Made by a program: the position numbers and the translations under genes
Notes under the pieces: generated by a model
Seen by the model: only the letters and a program-made list of their open reading frames with translations
Told to the model about the DNA's origin: nothing
Database searches by the model: none
Assembly (NCBI GenBank): GCA_020062035.1
Contig: JAGUXD010000125.1
Location: 1-5,189, forward strand
DNA: 5,189 bases
Origin: Candidatus Brocadiia bacterium
GTDB lineage: Bacteria > Planctomycetota > MHYJ01 > JACQXL01
Direction of reading: 5' to 3'
Shown here: positions 1-5,189 of the stretch, piece after piece
Position numbering within the stretch: position 1 is the first letter of the stretch
Layout of the letters: every line of letters starts with the position of its first letter

Positions 1-199
1 CCGCTGGGACAACTTTATATTAAAACAAAAGGGTCTTTTTTGATACTATAAATTTCATAAAATTACGCCCTAAATGTCAAGTAAAACGGAATCCGTCATA
101 TTATTATTAGCCACAGAGTGTAGAGCAAAGAGTCTCGCTGGGACTCTATGCTCCCTGGGGTGGCTTTTAGACAGAACATTAAATACCCCTCGGATATTA
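1..199. other. Non-coding region after the operon
   Basis: No convincing gene was found here. The region holds the inverted repeat at 109-165, a small hyphenated palindrome ACGGA-A-TCCGT (86-96), and a second copy of CGCTGGGAC at 2-10. Reading leftwards there is a perfect -35-like TTGACA (minus strand, about positions 74-79), but no good -10 at the usual 16-18 base spacing. A promoter for a gene further left is therefore not supported. Short open frames crossing this stretch on the plus strand run antisense into the glycosyltransferase gene and show no recognisable protein features. Confidence 0.5.
109..165. repeat. Imperfect inverted repeat downstream of the last glycosyltransferase
   Basis: This is a nested stem seen directly in the sequence. 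The outer arms are AGCCAC (109-114) and GTGGCT (160-165). The inner arms are GAGCA-A-AGAGTC (123-134) and GACTCT-A-TGCTC (142-153), with one A/A mismatch and a 7-base loop. An internal loop of 8 and 6 bases separates outer from inner stems. It lies 35-91 bases beyond the stop of the minus-strand operon, where a terminator might be expected. However, on the minus strand the stem is followed by AATAATAATA rather than a T-run, and on the plus strand only by four T. A dispersed repeat or structured 3' end is therefore as likely as an intrinsic terminator. The nine bases CGCTGGGAC in its loop region (136-144) recur at 2-10. Confidence 0.5.
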
Positions 200-1381
200 C
201 TACAAATTCAGGAGTTTCTCACATATCTTAGCCACCTCAAGTGCAGTATTTCGCCAGGTATATCTTTCCACAATAACCTTTCTTCCGTTTTCACCCATCC
301 TTTGCGCCCGGGCAGGATTATGGAGTAAATCAATAACTGCCTGTGCCAAGGCATCGGCATCTCGCTGACGAACCGAAATACCTGCAGTAATACTTTCTAA
401 AAAGTTTCCGATACCTGGAACATCAGTGCCAACTACAGGCCTGGCACAGCCCAAATAATCGTATAGTTTCAAAGGAGAACCCTCAAATGAGTCAAAAGCA
501 AGCAGACCTGTCTTAGTGGTTGGTATAACACATACATCTGAGGCGTTTATATACATAGCGACCGTTCGGTAAGGTATCTCGCCTATAAAAATAATACTAT
601 CCATTAGATTCTTTTCCCTAACTTCTCGCTCAATCTTCGCTTTCTCGCTACCGCTACCAATGAGAATGAATCTTGTCTCTGGGATTTGCTGAATTACTAA
701 CGGTACGCTTTTGACTATATATTCTATTCCGTGATGTGGATAGAAACTCCCCGCAAAACAGATGTAATTCATATCCTCATCAAGACCAAGTTGTCGTCTT
801 GCTTCTCTCTTATCCAGTGGTTTAAAGACATCTATATCTGTCCCATTAGGCACTACGGCTATTTTTTCTTCCTGCATTTTATATCGCCGGCAAAGTTCCT
901 GTTTAAGTCCATCAGTAACTGTAATAACCTTATCAGCCTTCTTCATACTAAAATCACCTAATACTTGGTCAATCTTGCGAAAGATGGTAAATAATGACTT
1001 TCCCCATGAATAGAGCGGATTGATACCGTTAATTTCAACAATATGCATAAGCCCAAATAACTTAGCCCAGCCCGATATCACGAAAGTAATAAAAGTAGCC
1101 CCTCTAATATAGAGACAATCAGGTCGCAGTTTCAGTAGATAGAAACTGAGATAAAAAGGTAATAATAAACTGAAAACTATAGGCTTCAAGTAATGTAAAT
1201 CTATAAGAGGAATATATACAATCTTGAAAGGCAAAACCTGTTCATTATACCTTCCCATAGCCGGGGCAATAAGGATTACCTGATGCCTCAGCAGTGAGAG
1301 ATTTTTGCATACTTCTATCGTATGAATAGTTGGAGCGATACTATGACTCAGGTCTTCGTAACAGATGTAAAGTAAATTCAT
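200..1381 (-). CDS. Family 4 glycosyltransferase (GT-B fold), last gene of the operon
   Basis: This is a probable retaining transferase moving a sugar from a nucleotide-sugar to a lipid-linked or surface-glycan acceptor at the inner face of the membrane. The 393-residue length is normal for the family. The N-terminal Rossmann domain opens with a beta strand and SHSIAP, followed by an HQVILIAP strand. Hydrophobic stretches at about 67-86 and 96-112 may dock on the membrane. The C-terminal nucleotide-sugar domain shows VVPNGTD (about 176-182), FAGSFYPHHGIEYI (209-222), LIGSGSE and the donor loop FEGSPLKLYDYLGCARPVVGTD (299-320). That loop carries E-x7-D where the family usually has E-x7-E. ATG at 1381 is chosen over the TTG one codon earlier because AAGGAG (1389-1394) sits 7 bases ahead. 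The first ~40 bases overlap the parB fragment. Sugar specificity cannot be read. Confidence 0.92.
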   Translation of the reverse strand: MNLLYICYEDLSHSIAPTIHTIEVCKNLSLLRHQVILIAPAMGRYNEQVLPFKIVYIPLIDLHYLKPIVFSLLLPFYLSFYLLKLRPDCLYIRGATFITFVISGWAKLFGLMHIVEINGINPLYSWGKSLFTIFRKIDQVLGDFSMKKADKVITVTDGLKQELCRRYKMQEEKIAVVPNGTDIDVFKPLDKREARRQLGLDEDMNYICFAGSFYPHHGIEYIVKSVPLVIQQIPETRFILIGSGSEKAKIEREVREKNLMDSIIFIGEIPYRTVAMYINASDVCVIPTTKTGLLAFDSFEGSPLKLYDYLGCARPVVGTDVPGIGNFLESITAGISVRQRDADALAQAVIDLLHNPARAQRMGENGRKVIVERYTWRNTALEVAKICEKLLNL

Positions 1382-1532
1382 CAATTAACTCCTTGAGCGA
1401 CTTCTGGTCAATGGTCTTTCTCGGCTGGAAACGGTTCGGGATAATACGGTCCATGTTTATCTCGTGGACCTCCTGTAGCTCTGGTCCGAAATCCTCTATC
1501 CTATTATCTGGCTTGTTTTTCATATAACACAA
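1341..1532 (-). pseudogene. ParB-type N-terminal fragment between two glycosyltransferases
   Basis: A 63-codon frame whose residues 24-53 match the start of the ParB/Spo0J nuclease-like domain: INMDRIIPNRFQPRKTI followed by a leucine-spaced helix SLKELIDE. This is the classic 'I-x-P-N-x-x-Q-P-R-K, then L-x-x-L' opening. Intact ParB proteins then show a Ser-Ile...Gly...Pro segment, a GERR-type box, a helix-turn-helix and about 250 or more residues. Here the match stops around residue 53 and the frame ends ten codons later inside the next gene. ParB binds parS and drives chromosome or plasmid segregation, a function this piece could not perform alone. It starts 3 bases after the GT4 stop, at TTG 1532 or ATG 1523; AGGAGG (1542-1547) is 9 bases ahead of TTG but 18 ahead of ATG. 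It is most likely a truncated remnant, though it could be translated as a short coupling peptide. Confidence 0.65.
1389..1394 (-). promoter_or_regulatory. Ribosome binding site of the last GT4 gene
   Basis: AAGGAG on the minus strand, 7 bases before ATG 1381. It fixes the start of the downstream glycosyltransferase. Unusually, these bases are also codons for Leu-Lys-Glu in the conserved helix of the parB fragment. Confidence 0.8.
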
Positions 1533-1535
1533 CCC

Positions 1536-2759
1536 CTACCCCCTCCTAAGAGGGAAGTAATAACGATGAAAACGGGATACTCTTTCATAGATAGCGATAG
1601 TTTGTTTTGCCTTAAGAGATAAATCAAAGTTTTTAAGGACGTGTTGGCGTCCGGCATCGCCCATCTTTTGACACAACAAAGGATTGGTTATTAACCGTTC
1701 AATCGCTTCAGATAATTCGTCAGGACTTTTCGGTTCTACTAATAGTCCTGTTGTTTTATCTATAACTATTTCAGGAATTCCACCGACCTTAGTTGCCAGG
1801 ACCGGCTTCGCACAGGCACCGGCCTCAATCAGAACCATTCCAAATCCCTCCTGCAAACTCGGCAGGCAGAAAATATCACTAGAGTTCATCCAGTCCGGAA
1901 TCTCCTCTGGGAGTCGTGCCCCAACAAATCTTACATATTCCCCAATCCCGAGTTTCAAGACCTCTTCCTCTAATTCTTCTTGAAACGGTCCGCTACCTAC
2001 TAACAGAAGCAGAAAATCGCTTCGTTTTCTGCTCAGTTCCTTAATTGCCTGGACCAGATATATTAAACCTTTAATAGTCCTCAGGGCACCAGCAAATAAT
2101 ATTATTTTCTTGTCCAATGGTAGATTTAATTTCTCTCGTATAGGAATTTGGTCCATCGGCTTGAATTTATCTAAGTCAACTCCGTTATGAACCACTGTAA
2201 TCTTTGTGGCTGAAATACCCCATCTTACAATTATATCCTTTAGTGCCTTACTAACAATGATAATACAGTCGCAATGCCTGATAGTATAACGAATCAATCT
2301 TCCTAATAGAGGGTAGGAGGAAAAGGTATGGATATCACTTCCTTCACCAGTAACAATAACAGGGCGATGGAAAATTCGTCCTAACAGAACTGCGGCAAAA
2401 CCCGAGAGGTCAACTCCATAGGCATGGATTAGGTCAAAATTAAAAGACCGCTTTATTCTTCTTACCGCGCTCAGATAGGAAACAAAGAACAGGATAGATT
2501 GCCAGGCGGTCATATCAAACCGTGGTAGTCCAAGGACCCAGGGATAGAAGACCTCAATGCCTTCTATAATATCGTGTCTTGGCGCGTCAGTATAGATAGA
2601 CAGACCTCTAATCTTATGAGCAAAGGGAAACCAGAATCTGAAGGAAACGACTTTTACCTCGCAATATTTGGAAAGTGCCTTGAGCCGGGAGAGACTAAAT
2701 GACCCGGCCGCCGGCTTTACCTTACTGGGAAACAGATGCGTTAATATCAGAACTTTCAT
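1536..2759 (-). CDS. Family 4 glycosyltransferase (GT-B fold)
   Basis: A probable retaining glycosyltransferase that uses a nucleotide-sugar donor to extend a cytoplasmic lipid-linked glycan. Numbering is from TTG 2774 (412 aa); from ATG 2759 subtract 5. The N-terminal acceptor domain has MKVLILTHLFPS, then PAAGSF (21-26), DLIHAYGVDLSGFAA (114-128) and TGEGSDIH (142-149). The C-terminal domain has VVHNGVDLDKF (194-204), FAGALRTIKGL with Arg232 and Lys235 at the usual phosphate-binding places, LLVGSGP, and the complete E-x7-E motif EGFGMVLIE (309-317) followed by GGIPEIV (331-337). All expected catalytic features are present. ATG 2759 is preferred because it begins the canonical first beta strand. 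A weak AGG lies 5 bases upstream, and the start overlaps the membrane gene by 38 bases, suggesting coupling. The last residues, FPLRRG, come from a small palindrome and may be an acquired tail. Confidence 0.93.
   Translation of the reverse strand: MKVLILTHLFPSKVKPAAGSFSLSRLKALSKYCEVKVVSFRFWFPFAHKIRGLSIYTDAPRHDIIEGIEVFYPWVLGLPRFDMTAWQSILFFVSYLSAVRRIKRSFNFDLIHAYGVDLSGFAAVLLGRIFHRPVIVTGEGSDIHTFSSYPLLGRLIRYTIRHCDCIIIVSKALKDIIVRWGISATKITVVHNGVDLDKFKPMDQIPIREKLNLPLDKKIILFAGALRTIKGLIYLVQAIKELSRKRSDFLLLLVGSGPFQEELEEEVLKLGIGEYVRFVGARLPEEIPDWMNSSDIFCLPSLQEGFGMVLIEAGACAKPVLATKVGGIPEIVIDKTTGLLVEPKSPDELSEAIERLITNPLLCQKMGDAGRQHVLKNFDLSLKAKQTIAIYERVSRFHRYYFPLRRG
1541..1554. repeat. Short GC-rich palindrome at the GT4 3' end
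   Basis: CCCTC (1541-1545), loop CTAA, GAGGG (1550-1554): perfect 5-bp arms. Reading minus, it is followed by a G-rich run (1533-1545). It encodes the final Pro-Leu-Arg-Arg-Gly of the GT4 protein. Similar 'cccct...cctaagaggg' blocks occur as dispersed intergenic repeats in many bacterial genomes. Membership in such a family here is inferred, since only one copy lies in the window. Confidence 0.4.
1542..1547 (-). promoter_or_regulatory. AGGAGG Shine-Dalgarno before the parB fragment
   Basis: A perfect AGGAGG on the minus strand, 9 bases before TTG 1532. It lies inside the last codons (Leu-Arg-Arg-Gly) of the upstream GT4 gene and inside a short palindrome, so it may be an accident of that repeat. 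Confidence 0.45.
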
Positions 2760-4044
2760 TAAAACCTGCAACAATTGATGTTATCCAGTGGAGTCCTATT
2801 GCTAAAAGAATATTCCATGATATCTGCGTCGGAAAAAGGATACGTGAACCCTGCCAGAAGTTAAATCCAGAGAACAGCGCAAAATAGGCATATATTGATA
2901 AAATCATACATAGTCCTATATATTCTCGCGCCAAGAATAACTTCAGAATACCAAGTGTTACGAACAGAAAACAGATATGGTCTGCCCAGCGATATATAGG
3001 GTCAATACCTTTCCACCACTCCTGTCGTAGTTGGACATAATGAAGATAATCAGTCGCGTACATATTTGCCCAAGCCGAGGTAATGAATGACTTGATAATT
3101 GCCCATGGATGGTATCTAATCAATCTCAGTATGAAGTGTATTCTCTCGTGGTGCAAATCTTTTATGCTTATTTTCTCTTGTTGCAGGCGAAGATAATCCT
3201 GTTTGGTCCAGTTGGTTTTTATCTCGCCTACATCAAGCCCGTGAATCTCAGCGTAGGTCTTGGCTGCCAGATAGTATTTCGCATTGTGATAACCCGCTTC
3301 AGAAAGAACACAAATCTTATGTTTGGAATAATTTCGGGCAACCCAAACAGACATAATCAGAATCGCAAGGAGGGCACAGAAAATTACTCTGGGAAACATC
3401 TTCTTTATCCCGCCTGGGCGGGATTCGGGAGTTCGTAAACGTAAAATAAGCCAGCCAATAATGAGCACCAAAATAGGGTAGAATTGCGCTATCGTGCGAA
3501 CCAAACCACTACAGCCCAGCAGTATTCCAGAAATAGTAAACCAAATCCAATGCCCTTTCTCTAAACCATACAGGAAACAGAAACAGAAACCCAGGAAAAG
3601 ACACATAAAGAATGTCTCGCTTAGGATTGAACAACTCAGTGTGATTGAGGTGAGCGAAATGGCGGATAATATCCCGGCAAGAACCGCAAGACGTGTGTTG
3701 CTCGGGAATAACCATCTTGTAATAAAGAAAATTAAAAGGGCGTTTAAACTACTAATAATTGACTGAATAACTAATATTGGCCAAGCCGAAACACCGAAGA
3801 GTCTGAAACAAACGTTGAGAAACCAGGCATATCCAGGTCCCCATAGTAGTAAGAAATAGTCATTCATAATATTGGTTTGTTGCGGTGCTTTACTCAGAAA
3901 ACCCTGAGCCATTTGGACATAATTTTGAGAATCAGGAAACAAAGTCAGGATTGTTTCTGAGGAGTGTTCTGCGGTCAGCAAAACGAGATACCCTATTCTT
4001 AAGCCAATTGCCAGGAGAAAGATGAGGATAATACTTCTATACAT
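2722..4044 (-). CDS. Polytopic membrane glycosyltransferase, GT39/PMT-like (ArnT-type superfamily)
   Basis: A 440-residue integral membrane protein, probably moving a sugar from a polyprenyl-phosphate carrier to a glycan, lipid or protein on the outer side of the membrane. Family hallmarks visible are: TM1 at about 3-24; the first-loop acid in PDSQNYVQMAQGF (37-49, Asp38 and Tyr42); the GPGYAWFLN entry to the next helix (69-77); SETFF (142-146); GLVRTIAQFYP (180-190); SVWVARNYS (232-240), equivalent to the usual 'P/V-W-x-x-R-N-Y'; and a late SRILFPT (400-406) before the last helix. I count roughly ten to eleven hydrophobic segments, with a larger soluble loop at about 240-350. It has no long C-terminal domain, so it is shorter than typical ArnT (about 550). 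ATG 4044 lies inside the end of GT2 (8-base overlap) with only a weak ribosome site, implying translational coupling. A perfect palindrome encodes the 207-213 loop. Donor and acceptor are unknown. Confidence 0.82.
   Translation of the reverse strand: MYRSIILIFLLAIGLRIGYLVLLTAEHSSETILTLFPDSQNYVQMAQGFLSKAPQQTNIMNDYFLLLWGPGYAWFLNVCFRLFGVSAWPILVIQSIISSLNALLIFFITRWLFPSNTRLAVLAGILSAISLTSITLSCSILSETFFMCLFLGFCFCFLYGLEKGHWIWFTISGILLGCSGLVRTIAQFYPILVLIIGWLILRLRTPESRPGGIKKMFPRVIFCALLAILIMSVWVARNYSKHKICVLSEAGYHNAKYYLAAKTYAEIHGLDVGEIKTNWTKQDYLRLQQEKISIKDLHHERIHFILRLIRYHPWAIIKSFITSAWANMYATDYLHYVQLRQEWWKGIDPIYRWADHICFLFVTLGILKLFLAREYIGLCMILSIYAYFALFSGFNFWQGSRILFPTQISWNILLAIGLHWITSIVAGFNESSDINASVSQ
3407..3424. 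repeat. Perfect 8-bp-arm palindrome inside the membrane glycosyltransferase gene
   Basis: ATCCCGCC (3407-3414), TG, GGCGGGAT (3417-3424). It is strongly GC-rich against an AT-leaning background. It encodes Glu-Ser-Arg-Pro-Gly-Gly-Ile (about residues 207-213) in a hydrophilic loop between two membrane helices, where a small in-frame insertion would be tolerated. It resembles REP-type elements, but no second copy is visible in the window. Confidence 0.5.
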
Positions 4045-5089
4045 TCTGCAATCTGGTTGAAATTACGATACGATTAAATACTTTCCTTATTCCGGCGGTA
4101 AAAAAACTGCCTATATATAACCATGCTCGGTAATTAAAAGGATTTAAGATAAGTGATTTTATCAGGAATTGGAATGTCCTTTTTCTATCTTCCACTATTC
4201 TGAAAAACCTGCTCTGATAAAGATATCCCTCTGCCCGGGCTATTCTGGTGGCACTTTTCTTTTTGAAGAGGTTAATATAGTTTATAACTTCCTGTCTCTT
4301 CTCAGGAATCTGGAGTCTATCGTTGCAGTAGAGTCTCCTTTCTCGTGCAAGGTCTAAGGTAAGTTTCACGAATTGTTGTTGTTCATACGTCTTCTCAACG
4401 GAAATAGATTTTAGATGTATGTGACGTTTGTATAAAAGTTCTGGGATATTAGCCATCTGGAATTTCTCAGAAAATCTCAGACAAAAGTCAGTATTCTCAC
4501 TAAGTTCAAGTTCTGGTCTATAGAGACCTATCTCTTGCTGGCAGACTTTTCTGAACATAGAAGAAGCATGGCAAAAACAATCCCATTTCATAGATTCTTT
4601 CTGTATTTCTTCATATGTTACAGGTAACTTGCAAATACACATTTCTTTTTGACCATTTTCAGTTAGCCGGGACCAATTATTACTAACATATCCGATATTT
4701 CTATGATTATCAAGTAACTTAACCTGTTTTTCTAACCTATCCGGCAACGATATATCATCTGCATCCATTCGGGCAATATATTCACCTCTTGCTATTTCTA
4801 ACCCTTTATTGAGGGATTTGGGCAATCCGATATTCTGCTGGTTTTTGATTACCACGATACGAGGGTCTTTGTAAGAATCAACAATTTCTTGGGTCTTATC
4901 AGTGGAGCCGTCATTTATGATAATAAACTCAAAGTCCTTGAAGGTTTGATTAAGAATACTCTCAATGGCTTTTCTGAGGAATTGTTCTCCGTTATAAACA
5001 CTCATTATAACACTAACTTTATGACTATCATGACTATCTTTACTCATAACGTGCCTTTGTGAATAGAAATTTTCCTTGTTATTTTCCAT
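4037..5089 (-). CDS. Family 2 glycosyltransferase (GT-A fold)
   Basis: A probable inverting, metal-dependent sugar transferase acting on a nucleotide-sugar at the cytoplasmic face. The GT-A domain fills residues 25-230: VSVIMSVYNGEQFLRKAI (25-42), FEFIIINDGSTD (53-64) with the uracil-contacting Asp60, NIGLPKSLNKGLEIARGEYIARMDADD (86-112) with the metal-binding Asp109-x-Asp111, and LYKRHIHLKSIS (219-230), equivalent to the usual 'YR-x-H-x-x-S-I-S'. The expected Glu-Asp base motif reads SENTDFCLR (197-205), with Asn199 where Asp is usual. Residues 280-340 form a basic helical tail ending NPFNYRAWLYIGSFFTAG. Two starts compete. ATG 5089 has AAGGAAG close ahead. ATG 5047 (Met15) has AAAGG 6 bases ahead, forms an ATGA overlap with the upstream frame, and gives the usual short lead before VSVIM. 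The 3' end overlaps the membrane gene by 8 bases. Confidence 0.92.
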   Translation of the reverse strand: MENNKENFYSQRHVMSKDSHDSHKVSVIMSVYNGEQFLRKAIESILNQTFKDFEFIIINDGSTDKTQEIVDSYKDPRIVVIKNQQNIGLPKSLNKGLEIARGEYIARMDADDISLPDRLEKQVKLLDNHRNIGYVSNNWSRLTENGQKEMCICKLPVTYEEIQKESMKWDCFCHASSMFRKVCQQEIGLYRPELELSENTDFCLRFSEKFQMANIPELLYKRHIHLKSISVEKTYEQQQFVKLTLDLARERRLYCNDRLQIPEKRQEVINYINLFKKKSATRIARAEGYLYQSRFFRIVEDRKRTFQFLIKSLILNPFNYRAWLYIGSFFTAGIRKVFNRIVISTRLQNV

Positions 5090-5157
5090 ATCTTCCTTGG
5101 TAGTGCGGTAAAAAAACTGCCTAAAAATAACCAGGTGTGATAATTAAATGGGTGTGG
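5044..5157 (-). pseudogene. C-terminal remnant of a second GT2-type gene
   Basis: A 37-codon frame ending at TGA 5046-5044 encodes HPFNYHTWLFLGSFFTA followed by a basic tail. It aligns without gaps to the GT2 C-terminus NPFNYRAWLYIGSFFTA: 14 of 25 residues are identical over the NPFNY...RK stretch. The DNA also matches 4091-4140, including 19 identical bases. An upstream GT2 paralogue therefore once ended here, overlapping GT2 with an ATGA junction typical of operons. Directly upstream, the frame meets TAG (5160-5158), and none of the three minus-strand frames in the last 32 bases resembles the corresponding part of GT2. The paralogue thus appears truncated or interrupted. A frameshift, or a gene divergent before this point, cannot be excluded from the few bases left. 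Confidence 0.55.
5054..5058 (-). promoter_or_regulatory. Ribosome binding site for the alternative GT2 start
   Basis: AAAGG on the minus strand, 6 bases before ATG 5047. That ATG overlaps the TGA (5046-5044) of the upstream frame as ATGA, the usual arrangement for translational coupling. It competes with AAGGAAG (5092-5098) ahead of ATG 5089. Confidence 0.4.
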
Positions 5158-5189
5158 CTACTTTGAGTTGTTTCCTAACTCCCTAGAAA

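Noticed and set aside
56..79. Possible leftward promoter with TTGACA.
   Set aside because: The -35 is perfect, but at 16-18 bases spacing there is only TGAAAT-like sequence. A TATAGT lies 24 bases away, too far.
306..313. The rare 8-base palindrome GCCCGGGC occurs here and again at 4233-4240.
   Set aside because: Both copies encode Ala-Arg-Ala codons in well-formed protein regions of glycosyltransferases. Two copies are more than expected by chance in AT-leaning DNA, but no flanking similarity supports a repeat.
74..328. 84-codon plus-strand open frame starting in the left non-coding region.
   Set aside because: It runs antisense into the conserved C-terminus of the GT4 gene, has no clear ribosome site and resembles no protein I know. 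Its first half is the inverted-repeat block.
3109..3438. 109-codon plus-strand open frame opposite the membrane protein gene.
   Set aside because: It is the complement of a strongly hydrophobic gene, which often produces long open antisense frames. The minus frame has the family motifs.
4095..4113. A-rich run flanked by GCGG and CTGCC, resembling a terminator or slippage site.
   Set aside because: The arms are not complementary, and in both copies (also 5105-5123) the run encodes Gly-Ser-Phe-Phe-Thr-Ala in frame, so it is ordinary coding sequence.
5165..5181. Small inverted repeat GAGTT/AACTC at the right edge as an insertion-sequence end.
   Set aside because: Five-base arms are expected by chance and no transposase or target duplication is visible in the remaining bases.

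Overview
The window holds one compact gene cluster, entirely on the minus strand, so transcription runs from the right edge to the left. It encodes sugar transfer onto a surface glycan or lipid-linked oligosaccharide. In transcription order it contains: the tail of a GT2-like gene cut off or broken at the right edge (5157-5044); a family-2 glycosyltransferase (5089-4037); a polytopic membrane glycosyltransferase of the GT39/PMT-like type (4044-2722); a family-4 glycosyltransferase (2759-1536); a 5' fragment of a parB-type gene (1532-1341); and a second family-4 glycosyltransferase (1381-200). The first 199 bases are non-coding and contain an imperfect inverted repeat.

The genes overlap or nearly touch. 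The GT2 stop overlaps the membrane gene start by 8 bases, the membrane gene runs about 38 bases into the next GT4, and the parB fragment starts 3 bases after the GT4 stop. No convincing promoter or terminator lies between them, so they look like one translationally coupled transcription unit whose promoter is outside the window. By family knowledge, the two GT4 proteins and the GT2 would use nucleotide-sugars at the cytoplasmic face. The membrane protein would use a polyprenyl-phosphate sugar on the outer face. The exact glycan cannot be read from sequence.

The sequence is bacterial in style (AGGAGG-type ribosome binding sites, overlapping genes, ParB) and AT-leaning. I cannot assign a phylum. 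Short GC-rich palindromes inside or at the ends of genes suggest a genome rich in small dispersed repeats.

I see no sign of a wholly new system. The most interesting points are the recombination scars. The parB fragment is inserted into the operon so that its codons supply the Shine-Dalgarno and start codon of the last GT4. A second copy of the GT2 C-terminal coding segment lies immediately upstream of GT2. A perfect 8-bp-arm palindrome encodes a cytoplasmic loop of the membrane protein. Possible active-site deviations in GT2 (Asn at the expected base) and GT4 (E-x7-D) are also worth checking.
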